A stretch of 64,000 nucleotides of DNA from Dermacentor variabilis (lineage: Eukaryota > Arthropoda > Arachnida > Ixodida > Ixodidae). The position numbers were made by a program, and so were the translations under genes. How positions within the stretch are numbered: the stretch's first letter is position 1; the number at the start of each line of letters is the position of its first letter. Of the stretch, positions 20,601 through 32,604 are shown one piece after another. The stretch covers positions 265,699,815 through 265,763,814 of the forward strand of contig NC_134568.1 of the NCBI RefSeq assembly GCF_050947875.1. Direction: 5' to 3'. The notes beneath the pieces were generated by a model. The model was not told the origin of the DNA and did no database searches. It saw only the letters and a list, made by a program, of their open reading frames with translations.

Positions 20601-22019
20601 CTCCACCACTGGAAAAGCTGCCGCCACCGTCGGCGTGACGGGGCATGAGGGATCACGTGGACACAGCGGCCGCGTCGGCTGCTTCGGAAGCGAACTGAAA
20701 ACGAAAGTTTAAGTCCCACCTGCGCTGCGCTTCTGATTAAGTTGTGAAGTTTTCCCGCCTTGGGCATCTACTTGGTAGCATTTGAAAGCGCTATATTAGG
20801 TAGTGACTGCTTTTGGAGGCGTGGAGCATGATAGGCTACCGCTCGGTGCCGCAGTGCCGGACGTACGCAATGGAGCCTGGTGTCAGCCTTATTCACACGT
20901 AGTCGCAGGACAAGAAGCTGCGTGAAGTTTGGCTCGCGAAACTTAGAACCGGCAAACAGCCATTGGCTACAACTCAGATAGGCAGCAAGCACAAACGCGA
21001 TGAGGATTTCTGCTACGGCGTCGGAACTGCCATGTTCGGTGAGTAGCCGAAAACGCGCACTGGGACGCTCGCCCACGCCCGCTGCCCGGCTAATGTCATG
21101 TGGCTTTATTTGGTCTGTGAACGTGTTGATGCTACATTCTGGCAAGTTCGCTGGAATGGAAAGGGACCGGTAAGGAGCGCATTAAAGAAAGGCATGGCAC
21201 ATGGTCATGTTTGTGTTTTGAGTTAATGTGCTAGTTTACGAAAATGAAGCGGCGGGAGATCGCACGCTGAGAAGACCGATAAACATACTATGCGACGCAA
21301 CTTCAGAAATAATATTGAATCGTCCAAGAATTTAGAAAAAAAAAGAACGATTGAATCGTCGCGACGCACATCACAGTCGCTGCAGGCGTCGAAGTCTCTA
21401 TAACGAAATGATTTTTGAACGGCTCTGATGGCGTCCACGCAACAATGGCTGCTTGTGTACTGTCAAATGCTCATATTCTGCGGCCTAAAGCTCACGGAAC
21501 GGTACGAAAACGCGCTCGCAGCGAAAGCAAAACATTGTGCGCGGACATGCATGCAGACGCGCAGTCGGTCGCTGCGAACCCGCGCGATCGCTGCATTGAG
21601 GCTTCATTCTGTTATGCTCCATTCGGTTATACAGACAGCCAACTATAAGAACATATTTCACATGTATGTATCTCAGCGTTTGCCTACCTTTCACGCAAGA
21701 AGCCGGTTCGGGAGACTCCATCGCGGCGACCGCGCGAAGTAGCGTTCACTGTACGTATTCGGTCAACAGATAGCGTCTGTAAACGATTCTGTGCTTCCGG
21801 TTTGCCCATGATTATTATTTCGACAGTAAGAAACTTCCCTCGTTTTGAGAGTACATACAGAAACGTTCAGGAGCGTTGCCGCGTGGTGTTTTTATTGAGC
21901 GCCGCAAGCCAAACCTATGAGGAACGCGCCGTGTAATCCCTCATACTGCGCAAAGGAGGCGCTTCCGACAGAAGGAGACTCCGTAAGTCCTCACCCCTAA
22001 TAGCCGTCGCAGATAGCTT
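20601..22019. other. No recognised gene or repeat
   Basis: Short frames on both strands, none with a recognisable domain. Confidence 0.35.
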
Positions 22020-22275
22020 TCAAGATAGTGCGCCCGGGCCGCCTGGACTAGATTGCGCGCTCCCTCGCTACCCTCCCTCCAGAGCCTTGTGCGCAACGGG
22101 AGACGGTGCGCTTCCTCCCCACTTTCCTCCCTTTCGTCCGCGAGATTGAGCCGCGATCGCCGGCTCACACTCGCAGGCTTTCACTCGCACATACAGTATA
22201 CGGCGCGCAGCGACGCCGACGCCGACGGCAGGAATGCACTTGGAGGGTCCACATAATTGCTTTCGCAAGAAATTC
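22020..22275 (+). repeat. GCGATAGCAA-ended repeat, right half
   Basis: Shares with 49280-49611 the order: GATAGCTTTCAAGATA-like start, a GC-rich block, CGCTTCCTCCCC, GCGATCGCCGGCTCAC, GGCTTTCACTCGCACATACA and ATAATTGCTTTCGCAA as a diverged terminal repeat. Confidence 0.75.
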
Positions 22276-22762
22276 ATTTTGTTCAGCATAATGATGCATG
22301 TTTAGCGCGTACACGTCTCTATACGTCGTCAACTCTCGCAGTTTTGTGACGTCGCGTGGAAGACTAGCGAAGGGGGCACTGATCGAAATATTTTGACCAC
22401 TTGCGGAGGGCTAATGGCGGAAATGGAAGAGAAACAGATTGGAAAAGGCTTTACATTGCATAGCGACCCTCGATTAGTGAGAAGAATAATGGGAACCGAG
22501 TGGCTCGATTTCTTGTTGGTTACAACCGTATCAGGACAACAGATAATGAAGCCAGGAAAGCAGGGGAAATATTATTCCTGTTTTTATTGAAATGTAGAAA
22601 TGATAAACGGAAATGAAAGTGGATGAAAGACAGAATAGGCCATCAGTTCTTACAGCCTTGGTAGGTTGGTCGGGATAGCGATCGCTTTAGATTTTGTTTA
22701 TTGCCGTAAATCCCGCAGATACAACATTAACATAACGTTTTTTCGAAAAAAAAAAAAGCGAT
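22276..22762. other. No recognised gene or repeat
   Basis: Nothing recognised; frames up to 65 codons only. Confidence 0.3.
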
Positions 22763-22764
22763 TT

Positions 22765-22945
22765 GGCCCTCTGGCCTCACTGGTTAATAGTTCTCGTGGA
22801 GCCTAATTCACAGAACTCGTTCGTAAGTGCTCGCTGTTTGTTATTGGCTGGCTGTCTTCACTGTATGTCCCGCATCATGATTAACATCATGATTAATCTG
22901 CACTTACAAGCAGTTCTAGTGCAAAACCTTTTTTCTAAATGTCGG
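22765..22945 (-). repeat. GTATTCA-ended repeat family, copy 2
   Basis: In reverse complement it starts GGGCCGACATTTAGAAAAAA, keeps TTTTGCACTAGAAC, GGGACATACAGTGAAGACAG and CCAGCCAATAACAAA, and ends CACTTACGAACGAGTTCTGTG. It is the most complete copy at its far end, and it shows the roughly inverted termini. Confidence 0.55.
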
Positions 22946-23356
22946 CCCTGAGCATATGCTGCGCGTGTAATTTCTCAAAGGTCAGAGGAGCGTGGCAGGC
23001 ATCTACACATCTCGTATGGCGTGGATACGCCGGTTCGGTGGATATTTTGGACTCAAATTTGAAATCAGACTGGAGTAGACTTGTGAAATTCATACCTGCA
23101 CATTCGTCCGCATGGCCTGGCAGGTATAGACGCGCAGCCACTACAGCTTTTGTTTTTATAGCGAAGCTGTTTATGGCTAGTCGATTCGTCCGTCCGTCTG
23201 TTGCCTGTACGCCGAAAAAAAATCCTCCGGCGCAACCCCATGCGCATGCGCGAAAAAGAAAAGAGAAAGACAGGCGTGCGATTGGCTGTGCCAATAGTGA
23301 CGTCATTGCTTTCCGTCGCAACCGAGCGCGCGCAGCAGTTTCTCTCCGGTTCCGAA

Positions 23357-23509
23357 ATGGGTAGGCCACGCGTCATACGTACTCCTCAGGAGCAGGCAGC
23401 TTTCCATCACAACCGGCAACGAGCACGGCCTACAGGACAGGCTTGCGCAGCCGAGCGCAAGAAGGAACTGTGTGCCGAGGATCTGGCAGCCTACCAAACC
23501 GTCATTTAA
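23357..23509 (+). CDS. Short basic repeat-borne ORF, MGRPR family, copy 2
   Basis: From the ATG at 23357 the 51-codon frame starts MGRPRVIRTPQEQAAFHHNR and ends at 23509. The first 16 residues closely follow copy 1 at 4291 (MGRPRLVRSAEEQAAL). The GRPR motif could act as a minor-groove AT-hook, which is inference only. Upstream sequence contains AGCGAAGCTGTTTATGGC and a GATTGGCTG block comparable to the region upstream of copy 1, so the frame probably travels with a repeat. The start is chosen because similarity between the copies begins exactly at this methionine. Confidence 0.4.
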   Translation: MGRPRVIRTPQEQAAFHHNRQRARPTGQACAAERKKELCAEDLAAYQTVI

Positions 23510-23520
23510 TGAAAGTTCGG

Positions 23521-24708
23521 GATTAACCCAGTGATAAAGACCGGGGCCGCACGTTTCATCTTCGCTGGTTAACTATCTGTACGGAGTGCTTCGGCGGTAT
23601 TTTTTAGTAAAAAAATCTCTTGACAGCTTAACTTTCAAAGCATGGCATCAAGAACTTTTATCCTGGGAGCTGCCATCTGCAGCCATCACTCATCATGTCC
23701 ATGGCTACTGGTATGTTTGATTCTGACGGGCTGAAAGCCTGCATCTATATCTTACTTAATGTTCTCTTAAAATTCTTAAAGAAAGAAGGAGTCGAAATAA
23801 ATCTAGGAAAGGAGCGGACATGTTATGACTCTTCGCTCACTTCGTCATAACACAATAGGCAGGTTAAATCGCGATAATTTGTTTTCTTACTGTATAGCCC
23901 TTTCGCGGCCCTCAGTAAAAACAGATACTGAAAGATAACGTGCACATCACGTCAGCCGATTTCGCTTTACTTATGTGGTACGCCTATGGAGATAAACCGA
24001 GAATAAATCACGACATACGATATTACATATTGAGGGAAGGGATTTGAATATTCTTTCGAGCTGCGTGCAGTAATTTCGCCATGTTTCCCCGGTACAGAAA
24101 ATAAAGAAAGCAACGGGCGCTCCCAGGAATAGCGTATACGCCGTCCAATAAAATGTCGTATTCAGATCGCCACTCGACAGAAAAGTGTAGCCCTTTTATG
24201 GGGCTTTCGCTTCGTTCGAGGCTTAGCGTAGTCAACTTCGCGGGTCGGCCTGTGCTCGCCGGTGACTGCCTCGCAGCCGACTGTGGAGATTGCGCTGGCC
24301 CACCGACCTTTCATATGCAACTGCGCACGCAAACGGGCGGTGAATGGGCCACCACGGCGGCTCGAGTGCAGAGTTCGAGCGACGTTCTTCTCCGCGGCGA
24401 GGACCCGGCGCGCACCAAGGGGACAAGGGCTCCGGGTGTGCAAACAGAAAGGCGGCGCAGAATTGTGGTATTCTTTTTTTTTTCATAACCAAATACTGCT
24501 TCGTGTTTTATTTATTTCGCACATTTCAATTCAACGAGAAAGCCGAAGATAACGAAAGTGACAAAATGGATGTGTTGTAGAAATAACGTGCCTGATCGTG
24601 AAGAACGAATGGTATTAAACTTGCTGGTAGGGCGCATCGATCTCCTGCTGACAGTGGGCAGCAGAAAAGCAAAGTGACAGCAGCGACGACGACGGACGGC
24701 AGATGACG

Positions 24709-24709
<1 letters not shown>
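23521..24709. other. No recognised gene or repeat
   Basis: Several short overlapping frames near 24150-24550 are GC-rich shadows. No domain seen. Confidence 0.3.
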
Positions 24710-24767
<58 letters not shown>

Positions 24768-24768
24768 C
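24710..24768. repeat. (CAA)n microsatellite
   Basis: About 19 uninterrupted CAA units. Confidence 0.98.
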
Positions 24769-25769
24769 TTTCTGGGTGTGCTTTCCTTTTTAGCTTAGAG
24801 GCAAAGCTGAGGTGAAATTTTAGTAACGCATCGGCGTCTTTTTTTCGTATTTAACTGACTGCTGCTACTGAGCTGCATAATGATTGAGAGGAAGTAAATG
24901 TGCTATTTTCCAGGAAGCGAGCAGTCTTTTTACTGGTATTTTGTAATTGTTATGAGAAAAAGAATCAGCCTGAAATTGTTAGCCTGAGCACAAGCCCGAC
25001 ATGTTACTCCCAACGAAGGCTTAAATATGAAGTTACACATGAACTCTGAACGCCTGCGATCCTATAGAACCAGACATGACTGAATATAGACATATAACGA
25101 GGTCGCATATTTGCGCATAATGAAAGTTATTTACAGGGTCCTCCTTATCTTAAGAATACCATAAGCGCATCTTAGGGCCAGCGCAGTAAGACAAGGAACG
25201 AGGACGGAACGGCAGGACGAGCGTTCGTCCAGTATTTTGGTCCTCCTTTATTTGAGCTGGTCCTAAAGGCATTCCAAAATCAACGCTTCAACTAGTCTCA
25301 TACTTTGTGCTTTCACACGAGCCTTGCTCGCTCGCAACACGCAAGCGCAGCTTTCTGCATGCACTAAGAGCGTCCCGCAGAACAAGCCACGAGTCGTAAC
25401 ACAACGGGATGGGAGGGACCAGCACAAATTGAAACGAGAGAATTGTTTACTTCGCTCCGGTATTACACAAATCATCTACGAGGTCCCTTCACCGTCTACA
25501 GCTGCTGCAGCCTCGGAGTTTAAGAGTGCGTCTAGGAGTTCCGCAAGCTACATCTAGTCACCTCACTATTGCAGGAGCGCGGTAACCACATTTCATCGTA
25601 ATTCGCAGCCTGTAAACATGCCGGCATCTTTTCAGAATTTATACCCGGCATTCTGCGAACCCACTTCTCTTTCTGATAGAGAACCGTCTGGATGCACAGA
25701 TACACGCCATGTTTCAAGAGCATAAATCACGACTTCCAAGATAATTTTTTTTGGCACTCAGACCTCTGC
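24769..25769. other. No recognised gene or repeat
   Basis: AT-rich sequence with short frames and nothing identified. Confidence 0.3.
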
Positions 25770-26760
25770 TACCCACCATGGCTTCTGCAGGCGCCGAAAA
25801 TAGAAATGTCAATCGAAGGGCTTAAAAATAAAAGCGTCATTTCCAAATTAGCAGCGAAACAATTAGCTTTACACCAGCTATTTGACAAGTACCAGGAATA
25901 TATTCACGTCTACACGGACGGTTCTGTAATGAAAGAAAGTGCTACTGTAGGTTATACGCTTGTCGACTAGGACGCACGTCGTCAGCAACAATGGCGGAAT
26001 TCGTGGCAATTTTCCAAGCCACTTATTTTATATATAAAAAAAAACATATGAGACATAAAAAAAAGTCAGTAATTTGTACGGACTCCTTATCGGTTTTAGT
26101 ATGTCTTGAAAATATTGATGACAGCCAACGACACGCATGAATAACATACGCACTACTATACTAAACAGTTTAACTCAGGCTACCGAAAGAAAACATAAAG
26201 TGACGTTACAGTGGGTCCCCGGCCATGCTGGTATCACAGACAACGATTTAGCTGACTCGCTGGAAAACTCGGCCAATAAAGATGCAGAAATTCAACTTAT
26301 ATCTTTATTACCAATGCACACGTAACGCGCATTAAGAGTATTAAAGAAGGACATGTGTGTGCCAACCTGGTTTAATGAAAATGCTAAGGAGTCGATTCTT
26401 TACGACGTGGACCCACAACTCAAATACCGGCTGAAGGTAAACATATAGAAAAGTGCCGAGACACTAATTCATTGACAGCGCTCTGGGACAGCCTACACAA
26501 AACATCTTTTATATCGCATAAAACGGGCTTCTTCCCCGGCTTGCAACTGTGGCAACGATGATGAGGATGTTCGCCATCTATTCTTCAAATGCCCCAGACA
26601 TGCGGCGCAAGGATGGCAGCTAGAACAAGAGATTCACTGCGTTGATCCTCACAGACCTTTCTCACTCGCAAAATTGTTGTGCCACTGGCCATAGAAAATA
26701 GCACAGCGAAGACCAATTATCGCACTCGAAAATTTTAGGAAGGTACAGGCATCCTTAAGA
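25770..26760 (+). pseudogene. LINE fragment: RNase H and C-terminal zinc motif
   Basis: RNase H motifs in order: HVYTDGSV near 25905, ICTDSLSVLVCLENI near 26078, and VTLQWVPGHAGITDNDLADS near 26200-26260. A C-terminal segment follows, with YRIKRASSPACNCGNDDEDVRHLFFKC (broken into YRIKRASSPAC and CNCGNDDEDVRHLFFKC) near 26512-26590. Stops lie between the first and second motifs and near 26450. The RT is gone except perhaps scraps near 25770. This is a different subfamily from the copies at 2318 and 9811, because the motif sequences differ strongly. Confidence 0.82.
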
Positions 26761-27051
26761 AGTACTAGATATCGCACTGAATAGTCACACGATGTCACTA
26801 CAACTTGCTTCTATTATTTGTGATTATTAGCGCTTGTATATTATGTGTTATGCGCTTTTGCATTCTGTGTGTTCTCGTCTATTTATATGCTCATCACAGT
26901 CTACAACCCGGCCGCTTGTGGGTGTTTGTGACTTTGTTTACAAACTAAATGTGGAACAACTTGCATTTGTCTTTTATATTTATATGTTCATGGGTGTGTA
27001 GGACTGTGCGCTGTAGATTTCTGGCCCTATGACGTGGTTTCTCTCCATTTT

Positions 27052-27054
<3 letters not shown>

Positions 27055-27136
<82 letters not shown>
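27055..27136. repeat. (TA)n microsatellite 1
   Basis: About 41 TA units, flanked on the right by the imperfect ATAGATATAGCATAGGTATAGC run. Confidence 0.98.
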
Positions 27137-27137
<1 letters not shown>

Positions 27138-27401
27138 CATCGATATTCAGCATATAGATATAGCATAGGTATAGCATCGCACGCGCAAAGCGAAGGTTGT
27201 GGGTTCTGTTCCCACCTGTGGCAAACTGTTTTTTTATCCACTTTAATTTCCAATTTTTTATCGTTTCTTTATTTTATTTATTAAGTACAAGTAATTTCCC
27301 CTATGTTGTCCTTGGTGTCAGTGTTTGTTGGCTTCTTATGATATGACTAATAAAAATATGACTAATAAAAGGGGGGCCCTCGGTTAACCCCCTTTCTTCT
27401 C

Positions 27402-27413
<12 letters not shown>

Positions 27414-27494
<81 letters not shown>
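27414..27494. repeat. (TA)n microsatellite 2
   Basis: About 40 TA units immediately after an A-rich stretch; 277 bp from the first tract. Confidence 0.98.
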
Positions 27495-27496
<2 letters not shown>

Positions 27497-27595
27497 TTTG
27501 CTATGCGAAAAGGAGTAGCCGTCACCATTTTGGGTGACTACAAACCTTTCTTTTATTTTCATCTCAATTAAAAAGCAGGTAGTGAATTGACTTGA

Positions 27596-27772
27596 ATTAT
27601 GGGGTTTTACCGGCAAAAACAACGATTTAAATATGAAGCGCGCCGTAGTGGGGGATTCCGAATGAATTTTGACCACCAGGGGATCTTTAACGTGCCCTCA
27701 ATGTACGGGACACGGATGTTTTTGCATTTCGATCCCATCAAAAATGCGGCCGCCACGACCTCGTGCTGAGAA
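27596..27772 (-). mobile_element. tRNA-derived SINE, 5'-truncated
   Basis: On the minus strand it keeps the CGGCCGCATTTTTGATGGGA block, the AAACATCCGTGTCC segment and the CCCCTGGTGGTCAAAATTCA segment, and ends in TTATGGGG complement sequence. Most of the tRNA-like head is missing beyond the CGAGGTCGTGG residue. Confidence 0.8.
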
Positions 27773-28439
27773 CACGAAGTGGAAGACGTGCATCAAGACG
27801 TGGACACGACAAAGTCTAGACAAACAAATGACCTGTGTCCATTGAAAGATCCCATAGAACACTGGAGCGCATGCGTAAACGGGACAATCAAGGCTCGTGT
27901 TCACAAGAACGTTCTTACGCTAGAGCTGTTAGTAAGAGCAGCCACCAGCCAATCGTCATGTTGGACATTCAGGGTAACTAACCTAAATCTTTTCAGGTCG
28001 CTTTTCGGCTCATTCCGGTTCAAACGGGTTCGAAAAAAAAAGAAGAGCATTGTTAGAGAAACGTAGTTCCCTTGGCTTCTAGCTGTGTAAGACCGCCTTC
28101 CTTTGTACGGGCATTTGAAGAAGTTATCAGAAAAAAATTAAGCGCAATACATCTCGGGGCCGGAATTTGTACATTCGGTGAGTCTTGTGGCGCCCTGTGT
28201 GCCTATGACCAGTGGTTTACCGTGATACCAGTCTTCCAAATTTTCTCCTTCATCATATTTTTGAAGTTACCCGCGCTCGTTGTCCTTCAGTCTGTGAATG
28301 AATAACTAATCTACGGTTACCTACCCGTGTATTACGTGTTCATTTTATTTCAATAAGGAGAACACGTATGATCGCAGTAAAACGGGTCTGCTGGGCTAGT
28401 TCGTACATAGCTAAAGAGCAAACACGAAAACAAGACAGG
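27773..28439. other. No recognised gene or repeat
   Basis: Nothing recognised; short frames only. Confidence 0.3.
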
Positions 28440-28639
28440 ACGACTAAGGCGACTGGACTCGGCTCTCAACTAGGCGCATTCCGCACGAGTTGTGCACCTG
28501 TGATGGCGAGTAGGAGTGTGCGTTGTGTGGAGATGAGAGCTTAAGAGAACTGAGAGGTCGGAAATGTTGGCCACCAAAGGAGTGATGCATATCATATAAA
28601 AGACGCATGTCAATCGGGGTTGCAGAGTAATGCATTTTG

Positions 28640-30800
28640 AAATATGCGAGTAAACGGGAGCAAATAGTTTTTCTATTTCGTTTTGAAGTAGTTTGTATGT
28701 TCCGTAAAGGTCAAGTTCGAATAAAAAGTAAGGCCGAGGGTTTTAATTTTCCCATGACACTTGAGGATGACTCCATTCAAAAGAACTGTGGGGCTACAAA
28801 CTCGGATAGAAGTATTGGAACGGATATTGGGGAACGTCGCGCCCAGTGCGAGATAACACGAGTGCCTCGCGTGTCGTTGCTCCTTGGTCCGATCGGTTGG
28901 TTGCGGAAATGACAAGCACCTGTCGTCCTCGTATGCCTGTGTTGACACATCAGGTGACAAGGGGAGACACAAAAGTCTATGAATAGTAATATTCCATAGA
29001 AGAGAGCTTATTGGTGCCCTATGGTCTTTTAACTGAAGGTGTGGTTTACGCTTCGCTGACGCTAGATCGGTAAAGCACAGTTCGGTGTTCCAAGAAAGAT
29101 TTCATTAACTGATTGCAGAGGTGTTTAGCGCAGTTATGAGATCTTAAAAAACTAATAATATGGGATACAAAACACTATAGAAAGCAACTTTGAAGTCAAT
29201 GGAGATTAGGGGAGCGTGTAGCTTCTTGCCTTTAATTTCACTGAGTGTTTTACGGCACGCGTATAAGGGGAGGGGCGCACTCTTCCCATGTGTAAAACGA
29301 AATTATTTACGATGGAGTAAATTGTTAGGGAGTAGGAAATAATATCTACGTGGATTTAAAGGTCGCTCAAAAATTTTGCCAGTAATGGAATTGGATTTCG
29401 AGGGTATCATGAGAGCGAATTGGGTAGTCAGCTAGGTTTCTCAATAAAAATATTTTCTACTTTTTCGCCGACAAATACGGAAGTGCATTAGTTTTAAGCA
29501 AGAATTAAACATGGAATTGAAAAATTCCATTTGCTCATGAAAATAATTTTCAACGTGGGAAGAGGGAGCCCGTCGCGCGCCTCTGAACAGAACAGATGTT
29601 ATCCAAGATTGTTCGATTTCTCCAACGGTGAAAGGCACGTTGTTAGTCGGATTTTGGTAAGCCATTAATTGGCAGAACCGATTGCAATTACCATTAATTT
29701 TAATTATGGGGTTTAACGTGCTAAAACCACGATCTGATTATGAGACACGCCGTAGTGGGGGACTCCGGAAATTTGGAGCGGCTGGGATTCTTTAACGTGC
29801 ACCTAAATCTAAGTACACGGGTGTTTTCGCATTTCGCCCCCATCGAAATGCGGCCGCCGTGGCCAGGATTCGATCCCGCGACCTCGTGCTTAGCAGCCCA
29901 ACACCATAGCCACTAAACAACCACGGTGCTTGTAATAATCATTCTCAGTGAATCTACAGAAATTGATGTGGTTAACTTTGCGGAGTGAAAAACACTTATT
30001 ATGGAACTACCATCCGGAAGTGGAAGGATGGATTGCGGCATTTTATTGCGTGGAGTGCTTTTTTACAAGTGAGATTTGTAACGGGAGACCGAATACATTT
30101 CACTGTCTTAGCGATGTGAAAAGCCGCTTGGAGGTCGATGTTTTCGCAAGATCAATGCATACTTTATAAGTGGAAAAATGCGTCGTAGTATTGTGATTTG
30201 CGAAAGTCCCCAAGTTGGGGTGCTGTATCTTTTCGAAAACTTTTCAATCGTAGTTTTCAATCGCCAAATCTGGCGTTCACCAGGAATTGCTCCCGTCTTG
30301 CGCACAACAAATGCTCATAAATGAGTTTTAAGCAAGCTTATGAAATTAACATAGACTTTATTAATGAAAAATTCTAGAGCTTTTCTAGAGCTTCTTTTGA
30401 ATGAAGGGGAGTTTGTTGAACCAACTGTAAGCAATTAGAATTATAGATTCCAGAATTTCTTGTGTTCCACATTTTGTAAGGCATTTTAGTTAAGACTTGT
30501 TTTAACAGAAAAGAGAGAATTGCATGTTTTTATGGTAAAAGCTCTGGAAGCCCTACTGAACCAGCCTTAGCCGTACAAGGCGAGAGCAGGAGACACTAGC
30601 CGTGCCATCAATTCAGCTGTGAGCAACGTGCGATTAAAATGTAGGTTAGGGTCGAGGGTTACCGCTTGTTATGCGATCACTGGCGGATGCGAATGGGATG
30701 ATTATGCACCACGCGTATCTCTGTCCACCGGGTCCCAAAGTTTGTGCTTCGCCTTGAAGTCGCCGACAATGTTTACAAATGAGCGCATCATGTGAGTGAT
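28640..30800 (-). pseudogene. Degenerate I-like LINE (endonuclease and RT remnants), split by a SINE
   Basis: Minus-strand landmarks lie in the right order and spacing for one ORF2. An apurinic-endonuclease motif NIVGDFKAKHKLWDPVDRDT lies near 30730-30790. A linker-like VPFTVGEIEQSWITS lies near 29600-29640. Near 28920-28980 is RLLCLPLSPDVSTQAYEDD, where YEDD replaces the RT YADD. Near 28680-28760 is KIKTLGLTFYSNLTFTEHT, the RT thumb. Many stops and frameshifts lie between, and the SINE at 29698-29929 interrupts it. It is old; individual blocks are clear but the intervening sequence is hard to follow. Confidence 0.6.
29698..29929 (-). mobile_element. tRNA-derived SINE, Ruka-like
   Basis: Near full length on the minus strand, with tRNA-like head (GTGGCTATGGTGTTGGGCTG), B box GGGATCGAATCC, CGGCCGCATTTCGATGGGGG and the AATCAGATCGTGGTTTTAGC end. 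It lies inside the LINE remnant at 28640-30800, so it is younger than that LINE. Confidence 0.9.
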
Positions 30801-30994
30801 GGAAACTTGAAATTCGTCGAGCAATGGCTCGAGCAGAGCGTGAGGAGATGCATAAACTGCGAGGATGACAAATTCAAAACCGGCAGTTGAGGCTTCGCCG
30901 CTGCTACCAATTCAGAGGTTCGGGATTTAAATATGTTGCATTGTAAATGTAAAACAGCGCTCGTAAGATATCATGACTTGACGGTGACGCAAGT

Positions 30995-31145
30995 TAAACG
31001 AACAGTGGTATTGCAAATTCGGATAGAAGTATTCGGATGGCTATTGGGTCGGCCACCTTCGCTAACGATATGTCCAGCATGAGGATTGGCTTGCTCTTAC
31101 GAAAAATTCTAGCGTACGAACTTTTTGTGAATACGGGCCCCTCAC
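30995..31145 (-). repeat. GTATTCA-ended repeat family, copy 3
   Basis: In reverse complement it reads GGGGCCCGTATTCACAAAAA, then CGCTAGAATTTTTCGTAAGA, GGACATATCGTTAGCGAAGG and CAATAGCCATCCGAATACTT. A shorter piece resembling the last part occurs at 28788-28850. Confidence 0.65.
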
Positions 31146-31689
31146 GGCCGTCGCATTGCAAGTCTGACACACTTCCACAAATTGTATTGCGGCTCCCTTT
31201 ATGACATATCATACGTATATAACTACCGTCAGCGCGTATTGAATATCGTACAGGCCATTCATTGCAAGTCACCCCCAACGATCCTGTTCTGTTTCTTTTT
31301 CTATCCTGTCTCTCTTCTCTTTCGAACAGCTGCAGACTGGAGTGACCTACTTCGCCACATCACTGTAATCACCTGCCCATCAGCATTCAAAATCGACATT
31401 ACTAATCACTACCACCAGTGAAAATTTGGCCAGTTCTCTTCCTCCCCCCCCTCGCCCCCGTTTGTTCTTTTGGACTTGTGCAAAATATATTTCTTATGGA
31501 GAGTTAGCTGTTGGGCTAGCTGGTGCATGATGTTTGGAACAAAAATAGCGCTATAAACGGGACAAGAAAGAGAAACAAAAATTACCGCTGTTTTGTCCCA
31601 GGTAGGCCTGGAGGTTTTGTGCAATTTTCGAGAATAATGACCCCAATAATAGCGAAGCAGATTTACAAAAAAGAAAGCAATAATGGCGT
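31146..31689. other. No recognised gene or repeat
   Basis: Nothing recognised. A C-rich homopolymer-like run lies near 31440-31458. Confidence 0.3.
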
Positions 31690-31691
31690 GG

Positions 31692-32430
31692 TTTCGCCTG
31701 AAAGGCGAATCATTGATAGGCATAGCAAATTATTTGACAACTACACGAATGTTCGTAGTTTTATCGGCTGCACGAATTGCAGTAAACATTTGCTTACTAG
31801 TTAGATTAACAAACATAGTGTCACATGTGCAAAGCAAACATGAACAGATATTCCTCGATGGCCACGAACATTCGCTGCCACAACGCTGGCGTGATGAAAA
31901 GCGCCGGCAACGGGGAGCGAACGCTTCGTGCTGCCTTTCGCTTCACCGCGTTTCGGAAACTTGAGATTACGCGACTTACAACACTCGGCGCGCGTGAACA
32001 TAACGCGCATCAAGGCACCGGCCATCTCGCCCTTAGCTTTTGCAGCCCACCGCAGATTACCTCCAAGACACAGCGCGTGGCCCGCCTATGCGCTCAGGCG
32101 CGCGGACAGGCACGCGCAGCCACGGGTGGGCGATAGGAGGAGACGCATGCTCACCTGCTCCCCTAGCGCGCACTTGATCTCGTCACCGCACGCTAGCCCC
32201 CCCCCCCCCCCTGCCTGCTCCCTAGCGCACGAATGATCACGTGACCTCCAACATTGGACATCATCCTTCTTGGCTCGCCTTCACGCGCTTTCCCTCGAAC
32301 CCACAGCATACGGCGCACGTGGTACGATAGGATCTTATTGCAGTTGGACTTTATACGGAACATAACGGCGATTGCGACGACGACGCGAAAATTCGCCCGG
32401 AGTGTCCCTATATTTGTGATCACAATTAGA
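31692..32430 (+). repeat. GCGATAGCAA-ended repeat, third copy
   Basis: The left end has GTTTCGCCTGAAAGGCGAAT and a diverged CATAGCAAATTATT. Inside are GTGTCACATGTGC, CTCGATGGCCACGAACATTC, CGCTGGCGTGATGAAAAGCG, CCCACAGCATACGGCGCACG and GGACTTTATACGGAACATAA. It follows the same order as 48967-49611 but carries an unrelated or strongly diverged GC-rich middle with a poly(C) run. Confidence 0.65.
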
Positions 32431-32604
32431 GGCCGAGGCGTCCGGATGGTATTTTCTCAGCAAAGAGGCATTTCCGGTTGCTGTGGAGCTTTTTGGCAGC
32501 CCTCGTGCACCCTCCTCACCGCTTTCGCGCCATAGCTGCTCCACTTGCTCCACCGACGTAGAAAACTTGACCGCTTACAATTGGCGCTCTCAGATTGACA
32601 CTTT

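Noticed and set aside
24710..24768. CRISPR-like or coding glutamine repeat
   Set aside because: A simple (CAA)n microsatellite without spacers or a supported gene.
30994..31278. Frame first read as LINE endonuclease
   Set aside because: The sequence is instead copy 3 of the GTATTCA-ended repeat; only the GDFKAKH motif at 30730-30790 supports an endonuclease.
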